A DNA stretch of 64,000 nt, taken from Winslowiella arboricola. Its GTDB lineage: Bacteria; Pseudomonadota; Gammaproteobacteria; Enterobacterales; Enterobacteriaceae. The stretch covers positions 186,001-250,000 of the forward strand of contig NZ_JAODIM010000039.1 in NCBI RefSeq assembly GCF_025527015.1. Direction: 5' to 3'. A model generated the notes under the pieces. The model saw only the letters and a list, made by a program, of their open reading frames with translations. It made no database searches and had not been told where the DNA came from. The position numbers and the translations under genes were made by a program. Below are positions 25,001 through 34,125 of the stretch, piece after piece. Each line of letters starts with the position of its first letter. Position 1 is the stretch's first letter.

Positions 25001-25378
25001 TCAGTCATATTGCACATTAATAACAGACATTTTCTTGGGTGGAGTACCCTGATACTTAATGGTCAGGGGCAACGTTTTTTTAAGTAGATGAATTTTACTG
25101 GCTCTGACTAATCCGACGGCCTGATATTCTTTTTCTTCACCTTCGACATTACTCAGCAGCGTCATTAAAAACAGATAATCTTCACCGTATGTTGTTTCGG
25201 TTTGATGCCAGCTCAGCAAAGTGCCATCGGCTAGATCGCCCTTTCCGGTACGAAGATTAAGCCAGTGTTTTATTTTAGTGAGATCGCCTTTAGAATCTTT
25301 AAGGCCGCGCAGAGATGAAAATATCAATAAAAAGAAAAACGCTGTGCTGATAATGATAGCTATAATACCGAAATCCAT
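25001..25378 (-). CDS. Small single-TM protein of the vgrG2 membrane-protein array (5th)
   Basis: 125 residues. One membrane segment at ~4-21 (GIIAIIISTAFFFLLIFS) followed by a soluble, beta-rich domain ending 'TLPLTIKYQGTPPKKMSVIN'. It shares the plan of the four genes to its right (TM, then a strand with a Gly turn, then 'I.Y' near the end), though sequence likeness is weak. Last of the array, 43 bases before the DUF2169 gene. Likely an inner-membrane immunity protein; not recognised by family. Confidence 0.6.
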   Translation of the reverse strand: MDFGIIAIIISTAFFFLLIFSSLRGLKDSKGDLTKIKHWLNLRTGKGDLADGTLLSWHQTETTYGEDYLFLMTLLSNVEGEEKEYQAVGLVRASKIHLLKKTLPLTIKYQGTPPKKMSVINVQYD

Positions 25379-25414
25379 ATTGCACTCATTGTTTATATGG
25401 TGAAAAAGACAAGA

Positions 25415-25807
25415 TCATTTTTTCATCCTCTCCATTAAGGGATGAGGTATCAATAAAAAAATCAAATCTGGCTTTTCATTATTATAAATTAGCTGAACGT
25501 TTTTACCTGGTTGATAATTTTCCGCCTTAATAATATCAATAACTGCATCACCACTACCTTTGCATTTTTGATTAGTATCTTTATTAAAATAAGTTGCGGT
25601 AATCGTGACATTAACATAGGCAGAATTGCCGCCTGACCGGCTGGCGATATTGGTTATCTGGCCGGTGGTTTCGGTGCCGTTTTCTTTAAGTCTCTTGTGT
25701 TCACGCGAGCGGGCATTAACGGAGAGAACGGCATATATCATAAAACCAATCACAATTAAAGGTATTATCATTAAGGGCAGCGTAACAAAATAGTTTACTA
25801 TATTCAT
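25415..25807 (-). CDS. Small single-TM protein, DUF3592-like (4th of array)
   Basis: 130 residues. TM at ~9-30 (LPLMIIPLIVIGFMIYAVLS), then 'RLKENGTETTGQITNIASRS', a strand-rich domain, and 'GKNVQLIYNNEKPDLIFLL'. The pattern ENG-x-(E/T)-x-x-(G/A)-x-I and (V/I)-x-(V/I)-x-Y near the end is that of DUF3592-like membrane proteins. A REP-like pair separates it from its upstream neighbour. Confidence 0.65.
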   Translation of the reverse strand: MNIVNYFVTLPLMIIPLIVIGFMIYAVLSVNARSREHKRLKENGTETTGQITNIASRSGGNSAYVNVTITATYFNKDTNQKCKGSGDAVIDIIKAENYQPGKNVQLIYNNEKPDLIFLLIPHPLMERMKK

Positions 25808-25863
25808 AATAACAATCGATTTATGGTTTAATAAAATACAATTTAAAATAGCAAAAGTGTGCT

Positions 25864-25941
25864 CAGGGCGGCGAGAACGCCGCCCCTACATAAGATTTAG
25901 GTTTGTCATATGGTTGTAGGGACGGCGTTCTCGCCGCCCGA
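25864..25941. repeat. REP-like inverted pair (BIME-like)
   Basis: Two opposed copies of the element gggcggcgagaacgccgccc-ctac, arms ~25 bases with one mismatch, ~26 bases apart. Each copy is itself a hairpin. Sits between two genes of the membrane-protein array. Same family as 45149-45218 and the tandem array at 33726. Confidence 0.85.
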
Positions 25942-25943
25942 TG

Positions 25944-26330
25944 CTAAGGAAGTATCGGAACAGGTTTTCCACTTTCATCCTTGATAAATACGATATCATT
26001 TTTATTATTACCAACTTTAGCGTGGTAGACATTACCAACCTGATAATCATTCAGTGCGATGACTAAAGCCGTTTCATTATGCTTTTCAATTAACCAGCTT
26101 TCATTCTTATCTATATTTTCTGCCTTAAGGTTCATTTCAATCACAGGGTTATTATTAAGAAATAACCCCGTTTGCTTCATCGACAGGATGGTGATAATTA
26201 TGCTGATACCGTTTTCCATAAGATGTTTTTCACGACGCTGATTTCCTTTTATAATTTTATTAGCGAAGTAATAACAAGCAGCAATAATGAAAAAAGTGAG
26301 AGCCACATTAAGAATATTAGCGAGCGACAT
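25944..26330 (-). CDS. Small single-TM protein (3rd of array, paralogue of 26835-27221)
   Basis: 128 residues from the ATG at 26330 (GAGGGG upstream), the same length as its paralogue at 26835-27221, with which it shares over half of its residues (e.g. 'MKQTGLFLNNNPVIEMNLKA' and 'EKHNETALVIALNDYQVGNV'). TM at ~5-25, then a beta-rich domain. The pair arose by local gene duplication. Likely inner-membrane immunity protein, inferred from place behind vgrG2. Confidence 0.65.
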   Translation of the reverse strand: MSLANILNVALTFFIIAACYYFANKIIKGNQRREKHLMENGISIIITILSMKQTGLFLNNNPVIEMNLKAENIDKNESWLIEKHNETALVIALNDYQVGNVYHAKVGNNKNDIVFIKDESGKPVPILP

Positions 26331-26377
26331 AAACAACCCCTCAAAGAATCACATATTAACCTTCCACAATATTTATA

Positions 26378-26746
26378 TTAGTTTGTCGCATTTCCCAGGA
26401 CTACGATTTCTTCTGGCTTGTTTTCTTTATAGCGGATTGTGATATTTTTACCGATTTTAAAATCATCAGCATGAAAAATCTTAACCAATATATCCTTTTG
26501 CGTGATAGTTTTTTCATTCCCGACATTAAATTCGACAATTAATTGCAATGATAATAATCCCTCAGCATTTTTATTTTTATGCTGCGTCGCTGTAGTGATA
26601 AGCGCTATAACCTCTTTGCCATTTCTTTTTATATCTTCGTTATTGCGTGCAGAAGCAATAGAGTTACGCACACCTATAATAACAATAATGAATATCACCA
26701 CGGAGGCGATGATTAGACTCCACATTGCAAAACTTGCTATTCCCAT
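26378..26746 (-). CDS. Small single-TM protein, DUF3592-like (2nd of array)
   Basis: 122 residues. TM at ~8-26 (MWSLIIASVVIFIIVIIGV), then 'NEDIKRNGKEVIALITTATQ', a strand region 'LSLQLIVEFNVGNEKTITQK' and 'GKNITIRYKENKPEEIVVLG'. The last segment is close to 'GKNVQLIYNNEKPDLIFLL' of the 25415 protein, so these two form a second paralogous pair within the array. Confidence 0.65.
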   Translation of the reverse strand: MGIASFAMWSLIIASVVIFIIVIIGVRNSIASARNNEDIKRNGKEVIALITTATQHKNKNAEGLLSLQLIVEFNVGNEKTITQKDILVKIFHADDFKIGKNITIRYKENKPEEIVVLGNATN

Positions 26747-26834
26747 AAATTAGAGCTTTACATTTTTTTGTTTGCAGAATGGAGCATTGCTTTCGCCACC
26801 CCATTCTGATACAGCATAAGAGAAATTAACCTGC

Positions 26835-27221
26835 TTAAGGCTGTGCCGGAACAGGTCTGCCACTTGCATCTCTGACAAACAATATATCCTCTTTATTCTT
26901 ACCCAGCTTTGCCTCATAAACATTACCAACCTGGTACGCATCCAGTGCAATCAGCAATGCTGTTTCATTATGTTTTTCAACTAACCAGCTTTCTTTTTTC
27001 TCTTTATCTGCTGCTTTCAATTTCATCTCAACTACAGGATTATTATTGAGAAACAATCCATTTTGCTTCATAGATAATATAGTAACATTTATACTGGTGC
27101 CATTTTCCATAATATTCTTCTCCCGGGTTTGAGACCCTTTGACAATCTTACCGGAAAAATACCAAATAACACCAAAAACAATAACTGCTAAAATCGCATT
27201 AATAACACTTGCAAGTGACAT
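26835..27221 (-). CDS. Small single-TM protein (1st of array)
   Basis: 128 residues, SD GAGG. TM at ~7-24 (INAILAVIVFGVIWYFSGKI), then 'REKNIMENGTSINVTILSMK', and a C-terminal domain with 'EKHNETALLIALDAYQVGNV' ending 'DASGRPVPAQP'. It begins 12 bases after the vgrG2 stop, the usual place for an immunity gene, and heads the five-gene array. No enzyme motif seen. Confidence 0.68.
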   Translation of the reverse strand: MSLASVINAILAVIVFGVIWYFSGKIVKGSQTREKNIMENGTSINVTILSMKQNGLFLNNNPVVEMKLKAADKEKKESWLVEKHNETALLIALDAYQVGNVYEAKLGKNKEDILFVRDASGRPVPAQP

Positions 27222-27233
27222 AATAACCTCTAA

Positions 27234-29501
27234 TTATGATACCATGTATAAGGCAAACAGTGCTGTTCTGAGACTGCCGCTATCAACCCTGGCACCTTCA
27301 ACCCTTGTAGCATTAACTACAGTCCTACCGAATGTGACGCGTTTATAGGAAATATCAGCGCCTGTAGCAGCTACGCTTACTGCTTTTAAGGCAACACTTC
27401 CCACTGTTATAGAAATGTATTTATTCATAATGTCTTTAACATCTTGAGCAAAACTGGTTTTCTCAACATCATTTCTCTCAAATATCGGCGAGTCAATAAA
27501 CACCTTAGTCCCACTCTTGATGGTTATCTGTTGCGGAGATTGTATTGTGATCTGACCCGTAGTGTTTTGACTCCATTCTCCATCGACTTTTACCGCCACA
27601 TCCCCGGTAATGGTTTGATTCTGACCGCCCGTGCTAATAGTGAGTTTGTGGCCTTTATCAATGGTTTCATCCCTTGAACCTTCCACATGAACCGTTTCAT
27701 TACCGGTGGTCGAACTGATTCGATTACCCTTCAATGCGATCTCTTGATCGCCTGTGATATCACTTTTATCACCACCACTCACAATCTCCAGTTCGCGACC
27801 GTTGGTGATTTTAGTTTTTTCACTGTTGTTAAAGAGCTTAGTTTCTTCTTGATCGACAGTAGTCGTACGTTTTGCACGGTAATAAAAGGTACCGTCACCC
27901 GTCACATCATGCTTTTGTTCTTTACCAATGGTAGTGGTGCGATTGCCATCAATATCCACCGTTTTATCATTTTCCACCGAGATTTTCATATCTTTCTCGG
28001 AATGCATGGCGATCATCTCGCTGCCAGGTTTATCCTCAAAATAGAGGTGGCTGGAGTTATCGATATGCCCATCTTTACTGCGCGTCATAAAGCCCATCTG
28101 AGTTGCAGCGGCAGGCAGCGCCCACGGCGGCATACTGGCTTCATTATAAACACGGCCAGTAATAATCGGCCGATCAGGGTCACCGTTAATAAAATCGATC
28201 ACTACCTCATCGCCGACGCGTGGGATCTGCATACCGCCAAAGCCCTGTCCGGCCCAGGCGCTGGAGACGCGCACCCAGCAGGAACTGGTATCGTCGCCTT
28301 TAGCATGACGGTCCCAGTGGAATTTCACCTTCACCCGGCCATAACGGTCGGTCCAGATCGATTCACCCTCTGGTCCTACTACACGCGCGGTCTGTGGACC
28401 ATGAGTACGCGGCCATTCGGTGCGCTGCGCCGAGCGGAAGGTGATATCCGCCGGGATCACGACAAAGTTGATCTTATGCACGCTGCCGCCGCCACTGCCG
28501 CTGGCGTAGGTATTCTCTTCAAGGGTATAAGCCGCGCTGACCACCAGGTAGTCGCCGCTGTCGCTGGCATAAGGCGGCTGGCCAAGAGTAAAGGTATGAC
28601 CCGGTACAATCCCCAGCGCGGTACCGACGGCGTCGATGCGCTGATGCTCTGCCTGCCACTCTTCCTGACGGATACGGGCGTAAAACTCACCGTGGCTGTG
28701 ATCGACAAAACGTCCCGGCCATTCGTAGTAGTCAATCTGACCTGGCGACGGTGAAGCCGGGTTCTGCCGCGCCTGGAACAGCCAGGCGTTCGGTTTACGG
28801 AAGTCATAATCGTCAATGCTGTAGATGCCCGGCGTTACGCGTTCGCTGATCGCCCACTGACCAATCCCTTCTTCACTGGTGCTGCCACCAGACTCGCTGA
28901 CGTGATACGGAATCACTTCATAACCGCTGTACGGCTGATGCGCTCCGGCGGAATCCATCAGCACCAGCGTATGTTTGTCGGCTTCATGGTTGAAGAAGAA
29001 GTAAATCCCCTCCAGCTCCATCAGACGCGAAATAAAGCTGTAGCTGTTCTCCTGGTACTGCACGCAGTATTCCCAGCTACGGTACTCGCCGGTCAGCTTA
29101 TCTTCGACATGCACACCGTATTCACTCAGCACCGTTTTTATAATATCCGGCACCCGCTGGTTCTGGAAAATGCGCTGATTACGGTCGCGCAACATCGGCC
29201 ACAGATCCGACTCCATATGCAGGGTATAAACCGCATAACGCGTTCCGTTGAGTTCAGTGCTCTGCACATTTACCGAGGTGATCTTGCCGTTAAGATAGCG
29301 TGGCGCCGCCGTCACCCCCTGTGTGGGGATAGTGACGGTGATCGGCTGCCCCAGCATCGCCTTACGATCGAGGCGTGCATCGGTACTTAACAGGCTGACA
29401 TCCAGCGCAAAGGAACGCGACACCACTTCCATCCCGGAAAGTTTCCAGAACATCAGTGCGCCGTCACCCGCAGGGGTGGTTACGGTAATACGGTCAAACA
29501 T
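27234..29501 (-). CDS. vgrG: VgrG2 (TssI)
   Basis: 755 residues from the ATG at 29501 (MFDRITVTTPAGDG), SD AAGAGG; longer in-frame starts reach to 29630 but are unlikely. Close to VgrG1 through residue ~520, after which they part. Then come VgrG needle repeats (NDKTVDIDGNRTTTIGKEQK, GNETVHVEGSRDETIDKGHK), and a unique ~80-residue tail after 'IDSPIFERNDVEKTSF' with 'KYISITVGSVALKAVSVAAT'. The tail is no enzyme I know. It follows ppkA and leads the membrane-protein array. Confidence 0.9.
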   Translation of the reverse strand: MFDRITVTTPAGDGALMFWKLSGMEVVSRSFALDVSLLSTDARLDRKAMLGQPITVTIPTQGVTAAPRYLNGKITSVNVQSTELNGTRYAVYTLHMESDLWPMLRDRNQRIFQNQRVPDIIKTVLSEYGVHVEDKLTGEYRSWEYCVQYQENSYSFISRLMELEGIYFFFNHEADKHTLVLMDSAGAHQPYSGYEVIPYHVSESGGSTSEEGIGQWAISERVTPGIYSIDDYDFRKPNAWLFQARQNPASPSPGQIDYYEWPGRFVDHSHGEFYARIRQEEWQAEHQRIDAVGTALGIVPGHTFTLGQPPYASDSGDYLVVSAAYTLEENTYASGSGGGSVHKINFVVIPADITFRSAQRTEWPRTHGPQTARVVGPEGESIWTDRYGRVKVKFHWDRHAKGDDTSSCWVRVSSAWAGQGFGGMQIPRVGDEVVIDFINGDPDRPIITGRVYNEASMPPWALPAAATQMGFMTRSKDGHIDNSSHLYFEDKPGSEMIAMHSEKDMKISVENDKTVDIDGNRTTTIGKEQKHDVTGDGTFYYRAKRTTTVDQEETKLFNNSEKTKITNGRELEIVSGGDKSDITGDQEIALKGNRISSTTGNETVHVEGSRDETIDKGHKLTISTGGQNQTITGDVAVKVDGEWSQNTTGQITIQSPQQITIKSGTKVFIDSPIFERNDVEKTSFAQDVKDIMNKYISITVGSVALKAVSVAATGADISYKRVTFGRTVVNATRVEGARVDSGSLRTALFALYMVS

Positions 29502-29562
29502 AGAGAGCCTCTTAAAGCGGGCCGCAAACGCCAGTACGGCGTCTGCGGGGAAATGCGTGGAA

Positions 29563-31044
29563 TTACTGCGGATTGATGATCCAAACCCCTTCTTCGCCGA
29601 CAGTGATTTTCTGCTGACGCTGCTGGCCATGATTAGTGATCACAATCTGATACTCGCCAGGCGGCAGTTGCAGGCTGGCAAAACCATTTACCGAAGGCAC
29701 TACCGCCTGATCCTGACCATTCAGCGTCAGCTCATCACCCTGACGCAGTTTGAGGTACACCTGCGCAACAGGTTCAGGTGGCGGTGGTGGCGGAGCAACA
29801 GACGGCTGTGCCGCCGGTGTCTCACTGGCCGTCGGCGCGCTGTCGGCCGCTGGCGCATTCTGCGGCGCACTCTCCTGCGTCGCCGCTGGTGCATTGCTGG
29901 CGCCGGAGGCCGGTTCATCACCACCACCAACGACCAGTGCGCCAATGCCGATACCGACCAGCACCCCTGCCGCCACCAGCGCAGGCAGCAGCCAGCGACG
30001 TGCGGTAACCGGTTTCGCCGCTTCAGGCGCGGCTTCTTCCTCGCTTTTCACCGGCACCAGCATGGTGCCCGGTCCGCCAGGACGCGCCAGCAGCGATTCG
30101 TTAATATCCGCATCCGTCAGCTGCAACAGCCCGGCCAGCTGATCCATATCCTGCGGACGATCGGCCGGATAGAGCGACAGCATCTTGTCGATAGCCTGCA
30201 ACAGCGCCAGCGAGTAACCCGCCGGACGGCGCTGCGTCAGCGGCACGTAGCTGTCTTCAATACTGCGCACCACGCTCACCGCTGGCGGCGCGCCGGTAAT
30301 CAGCGTATGCAGCACTGCGCCCAGCGCATAGATATCGGTCCAGGCGCCCTGCTCGTTTTCGTCGCCGTCGCTGTACTGCTCGATCGGCGCAAAACCCGGT
30401 TTCAGCATGGTTTCGGTTTCATCGGACATATTGCCAATCGCTTTACGCGCCGAACCAAAATCAAGCAACACCGGGCGCATATTGGCCTGGATCTGAATAT
30501 TATCCAGCGAGATATCGCGATGCAGATAACCTTCGTTATGGATCAGGCGGATAGCGCCAATCAGCGGTGGCAACAGGTCGCCACGAATAAAGGCTTCGCT
30601 AATCGATTCCGGACGCTCAGCGGCCATGGTGGAAAGCGTGGTGCCGCTGTAAAACTGGGTACACATATAGGCGGTGTCGTTCTGCACCCAAAAACGCAGC
30701 ACATGCAGCATATTCGGGTGATTAAACCGCGCCAGCAGCCGCGCTTCCTGAATAAAGCTATTCAGTCCGGCGTGAAAAGTTTTGCTGAATCGCTCACTGC
30801 GCAGCACCAGATTAAGGTCTTCGCTGCGCACCGCCAGCGATGAAGGCATAAACTCTTTAATGGCAATGGTGCGCTCTAACTGGTGATCCCAGGCACGGTA
30901 GACAATGCCAAAGCCGCCACCACCAATGACCTCTTTGATTTCAAACTCGTTAAAGCGATAGCCCACCGGCAAGGCGTTGGGCAGTGATTTTTTGTTATCC
31001 ATTTCCGACATAGTAGACAACTCTCTCGTGACTGACGGCATCAT
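29563..31044 (-). CDS. ppkA: PpkA-like T6SS serine/threonine kinase
   Basis: 493 residues. Kinase domain ~30-290: glycine loop 'GGGGFGIVYRAWD' (41-53), Lys63 in 'AIKEFM', HRD at 175-177, DFG at 195-197. One membrane segment at ~347-370, a Pro/Ala-rich periplasmic spacer, and a C-terminal beta domain (LPPGEYQIVITNHGQQRQQK) like PEGA. Start at 31044 overlaps the clpV stop (ATGATGA); an inner ATG at 31011 is an alternative. With the PP2C phosphatase (39453) and FHA protein (40247) it should form the threonine-phosphorylation switch of T6SS assembly. Confidence 0.88.
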   Translation of the reverse strand: MMPSVTRELSTMSEMDNKKSLPNALPVGYRFNEFEIKEVIGGGGFGIVYRAWDHQLERTIAIKEFMPSSLAVRSEDLNLVLRSERFSKTFHAGLNSFIQEARLLARFNHPNMLHVLRFWVQNDTAYMCTQFYSGTTLSTMAAERPESISEAFIRGDLLPPLIGAIRLIHNEGYLHRDISLDNIQIQANMRPVLLDFGSARKAIGNMSDETETMLKPGFAPIEQYSDGDENEQGAWTDIYALGAVLHTLITGAPPAVSVVRSIEDSYVPLTQRRPAGYSLALLQAIDKMLSLYPADRPQDMDQLAGLLQLTDADINESLLARPGGPGTMLVPVKSEEEAAPEAAKPVTARRWLLPALVAAGVLVGIGIGALVVGGGDEPASGASNAPAATQESAPQNAPAADSAPTASETPAAQPSVAPPPPPPEPVAQVYLKLRQGDELTLNGQDQAVVPSVNGFASLQLPPGEYQIVITNHGQQRQQKITVGEEGVWIINPQ

Positions 31045-33659
31045 GCCTCAAACTGACAGTGAAACTCGCCCTGCTGCAAGGTGACATGTAGCTGGCGGAA
31101 TTTCTCATCGCGTGCCGAGGCCGACAGTAAAATCTGGCTCATTTGCGGCAACAGGGTATTGGTTAATATGGCGTCGACCATGCGGCCGCCGGATTCGACT
31201 TCGGTACAACGTTTAACAATCTGCGCAATGACCTCATCATCAAAACGGGCCACGATATTGTGGTTTTCCAGCAGGCGACGTTCAACACGTCCCAGTTGCA
31301 GCTGCACAATCATCGCCAGCATCTCATCGCTTAGCGGGTAATACGGCACCACCAGCAGACGACCCAGCAGCGCAGGCGGGAACACTTCCAGCAGCGGCGC
31401 ACGCAGCGCGGTAGTCAGCGCTTCAGGTTCCGGCATCAGTTCCGGATCGGCGCACAACCCGCTGATTAACTGGGTTCCGACGTTAGAGGTAAGAATAATC
31501 AGGGTATTGCGGAAATCAATCAGACGTCCTTCACCATCTTCCATCCAGCCTTTATCAAATACCTGGAAGAAGATTTCATGAACATCCGGATGCGCTTTTT
31601 CAATCTCATCCAGCAGTACCACGCTGTAAGGACGACGGCGCACCGCTTCAGTCAGCACGCCACCTTCGCCGTAACCGACATAGCCCGGAGGCGCGCCTTT
31701 CAGGGTGGAGACGGTATGCGCTTCCTGGAATTCGCTCATATTGATGGTGATAATATTCTGCTCACCACCGTACAGGGTTTCCGCCAGCGCCAGCGCGGTT
31801 TCGGTTTTACCGACACCGGACGGGCCACACAGCATAAATACCCCAACCGGCTTGTTAGGATCGTCCAGGCGCGCACGTGAAGTCTGCACGCGACGGGCAA
31901 TCATCTCCAGTCCGTGACGCTGACCAATCACCCGGGTATTCAGGGTGTCGGCCAGTTGCAGCACGGCATCAATTTCGTTTTTCACCATCCGGCCCAGCGG
32001 GATGCCGGTCCAGTCGGAAACCACAGTCGCCACCACATTGGCGTCCACCGCCGCAAACAGCAGCGGCGTTTCGCCCTGCAAGGTTTTAAGCGCCTGCTGG
32101 CTGGCTTCCAGCTCGGTTTTTAATGCCGCGATAGCCTCTTCTTCCGCATCATGCAGCTGCGCGCGCAGGGCGATAATCGCATCAACCTGCACCCGCTCCT
32201 GTTGCCAGCGATCTTCCAGCGCCTGACGCTCTTCATCCAGTAGCGCGCGCTGCGCCTGCAACTGAGCGACGCGCTCGGCATTATTCAGACCGACACGCGC
32301 TTCACGACCGGCGATCTCCAGCTCCACATCCAGCGCATCAATGCGATGGCAGCAATCTTCCAGCTGCGCCGGACGGGCGCTCTGGCTGACCGCAACGCGG
32401 GCGCAGGCAGTATCCAGCAGCGCCACCGCTTTATCCGGCAACTGACGCGCCGGAATATAGCGATGCGACAGGCGCACCGCTGCGCTAACCGCTTCATCGA
32501 GCAGCAGCACGCGATGGTGTTTCTCCAGCGGGCTGACGGTGCTGCGCAGCATCAGCGTCGCTTTCTCTTCGTCCGGCTCCTGAATCTGCACCGTCTGGAA
32601 ACGACGGGTCAGCGCCGGATCTTTCTCGATATATTTCTTATATTCCGCCCAGGTGGTGGCGCCAATGGTACGCAGCTGACCGCGCGCCAGCGCCGGTTTC
32701 ATCATATTGGCGGCGTCGCCGGTGCCTTGCTGACCGCCCGCACCCACCAGGGTGTGGATCTCATCGATAAACAGAATGATCGGCGTCGGGCTGGACTGCA
32801 CTTCATTAATCAGCCCTTGCAGACGCGCCTCAAACTCGCCTTTCATCCCGGCGCCCGCCTGCAGCAGACCGAGATCCAGCAGCCACAGCTGAACGTCCTG
32901 CAGTGGCGGCGGCACATCGCCAGCGGCAATACGCAGCGCCAGACCTTCGACGACAGCGGTTTTACCGACACCCGCTTCACCGGTCAGCAGCGGGTTGTTC
33001 TGACGACGACGCATCAGAATATCCACCATCTGGCGGATCTCGTCGTCACGGCCAACCACCGGATCAATTTTGCCATCGCGCGCCCGCGCGGTGAGATCCT
33101 GCGCATACTGCGCCAGCGTACCTTTTGCTGCCTGCGGCACACCTTCCGCGGCGTCAGCGGCAAGCGCTTCCATCTGCTGCGCTTCGCTGCTGCCTGAGAG
33201 AATCGCATCGAACTGCTCCGCCAGCAGCGCGGCATTAATACGTGCAAACTGCGGAGAGATGCTTTTCAGCACACTGGCCAGATTAAAGGTGTTCAGCAGG
33301 CCGAGCAGCAGATGGCCGCCGCGGATTTTGCCGCTGGAAAATTTCAGCGAGCCATAGACCCAGGCGCGTTCAACCGCGCTGTCGATATGCTCAGAGAGAT
33401 CGGCGACCGCACTGGCGCCACGCGGCAGACGATCGAGCGCAGTGACCACATCCTGAGTTAACGCCGCTTCATCCAGCGAAAAGTGACGGATAAGCAGTTG
33501 CAGATCGCCGTCCTGATGTTGCAGCAGCTGGTGAAGCCAGTGCGCCAGCTCCACGTAGGGGTTACCGCGCAGCTTACAAAAGGAGGTCGCGCTCTCCAGT
33601 GAGCGGAACAACAGGGTATCGAGTTTACCGAACAGAACGGCACGGCTGATTTCTGACAT
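31041..33659 (-). CDS. clpV: ClpV/TssH AAA+ ATPase for sheath recycling
   Basis: 872 residues. Clp N-domain (~10-160), first Walker A GEAGVGKT (227-234), Walker B 'IILFIDEIHTLVGAGGQQG', a coiled-coil middle (LEIAGREARVGLNNAERVAQ), second Walker A GPSGVGKT (~610), and Clp C-terminal small domain. TssH uses ATP to dismantle the contracted TssB/TssC sheath. It is separated from tssG by the eight-unit repeat array, and its stop overlaps the start of ppkA. Confidence 0.95.
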   Translation of the reverse strand: MSEISRAVLFGKLDTLLFRSLESATSFCKLRGNPYVELAHWLHQLLQHQDGDLQLLIRHFSLDEAALTQDVVTALDRLPRGASAVADLSEHIDSAVERAWVYGSLKFSSGKIRGGHLLLGLLNTFNLASVLKSISPQFARINAALLAEQFDAILSGSSEAQQMEALAADAAEGVPQAAKGTLAQYAQDLTARARDGKIDPVVGRDDEIRQMVDILMRRRQNNPLLTGEAGVGKTAVVEGLALRIAAGDVPPPLQDVQLWLLDLGLLQAGAGMKGEFEARLQGLINEVQSSPTPIILFIDEIHTLVGAGGQQGTGDAANMMKPALARGQLRTIGATTWAEYKKYIEKDPALTRRFQTVQIQEPDEEKATLMLRSTVSPLEKHHRVLLLDEAVSAAVRLSHRYIPARQLPDKAVALLDTACARVAVSQSARPAQLEDCCHRIDALDVELEIAGREARVGLNNAERVAQLQAQRALLDEERQALEDRWQQERVQVDAIIALRAQLHDAEEEAIAALKTELEASQQALKTLQGETPLLFAAVDANVVATVVSDWTGIPLGRMVKNEIDAVLQLADTLNTRVIGQRHGLEMIARRVQTSRARLDDPNKPVGVFMLCGPSGVGKTETALALAETLYGGEQNIITINMSEFQEAHTVSTLKGAPPGYVGYGEGGVLTEAVRRRPYSVVLLDEIEKAHPDVHEIFFQVFDKGWMEDGEGRLIDFRNTLIILTSNVGTQLISGLCADPELMPEPEALTTALRAPLLEVFPPALLGRLLVVPYYPLSDEMLAMIVQLQLGRVERRLLENHNIVARFDDEVIAQIVKRCTEVESGGRMVDAILTNTLLPQMSQILLSASARDEKFRQLHVTLQQGEFHCQFEA

Positions 33660-33725
33660 AATTGTTCTCGTTTGCGTGTGGTCTGAAGAAAAAAACTATT
33701 TAAGGTTGGTGCAAATCATTGGCAC

Positions 33726-34125
33726 GGGCGGCGAAAACGCCGCCCCTACAGTGTTCCAGGTCGCTGCCACGGGCGGCGAAAACGCCGCCCCTACATTGTC
33801 CAGGTCGCTGCCACGGGCGGCGAAAACGCCGCCCCTACAGTGTCCAGGTCGCTGCCAAGGGCGGCGAAAACGCCGCCCCTACGTTGTTCCAGGTCGCTGC
33901 CAAGGGCGGCGAAAACGCCGCCCCTACGTTGTTCCAGGTCGCTGCCACGGGCGGCGAAAACGCCGCCCCTACATTGTTCCAGGTCGCTGCCACGGGCGGC
34001 GAAAACGCCGCCCCTACATTGTTCCAGGTCGCTGCCACGGGCGGCGAAAACGCCGCCCCTACAGTGTTTCAGTGACCGTAGGGGAGCCGTTCTCGGCTCC
34101 CGTTTTAGGCGCCGCCCCTACGCTG
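33726..34125. repeat. Tandem array of eight REP-like palindromes
   Basis: Units begin at 33726, 33771, 33815, 33859, 33904, 33949, 33994 and 34039 (period 44-45). Each has a perfect hairpin gggcggcg-aaaa-cgccgccc, then cctac and a spacer 'tgttccaggtcgctgccac'. All eight point the same way. A diverged, opposed unit (ggggagccgttctcggctccc, ~34081) and a half-unit (ggcgccgcccctac) close the array; its ctac gives the TAG stop of tssG. Between tssG and clpV it would be transcribed as a row of hairpins. Confidence 0.93.

Noticed and set aside
29323..30843. 506-codon plus-strand open frame opposite vgrG2 and ppkA
   Set aside because: Arg/His/Gln-rich antisense of two clear genes; no domain and no start signal.
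33726..34125. Regular 45-base repeats that look like a CRISPR array
   Set aside because: Both the hairpin and the spacer between hairpins are repeated almost unchanged, so there are no unique spacers; the repeat core also occurs elsewhere as inverted pairs, as for REP elements.
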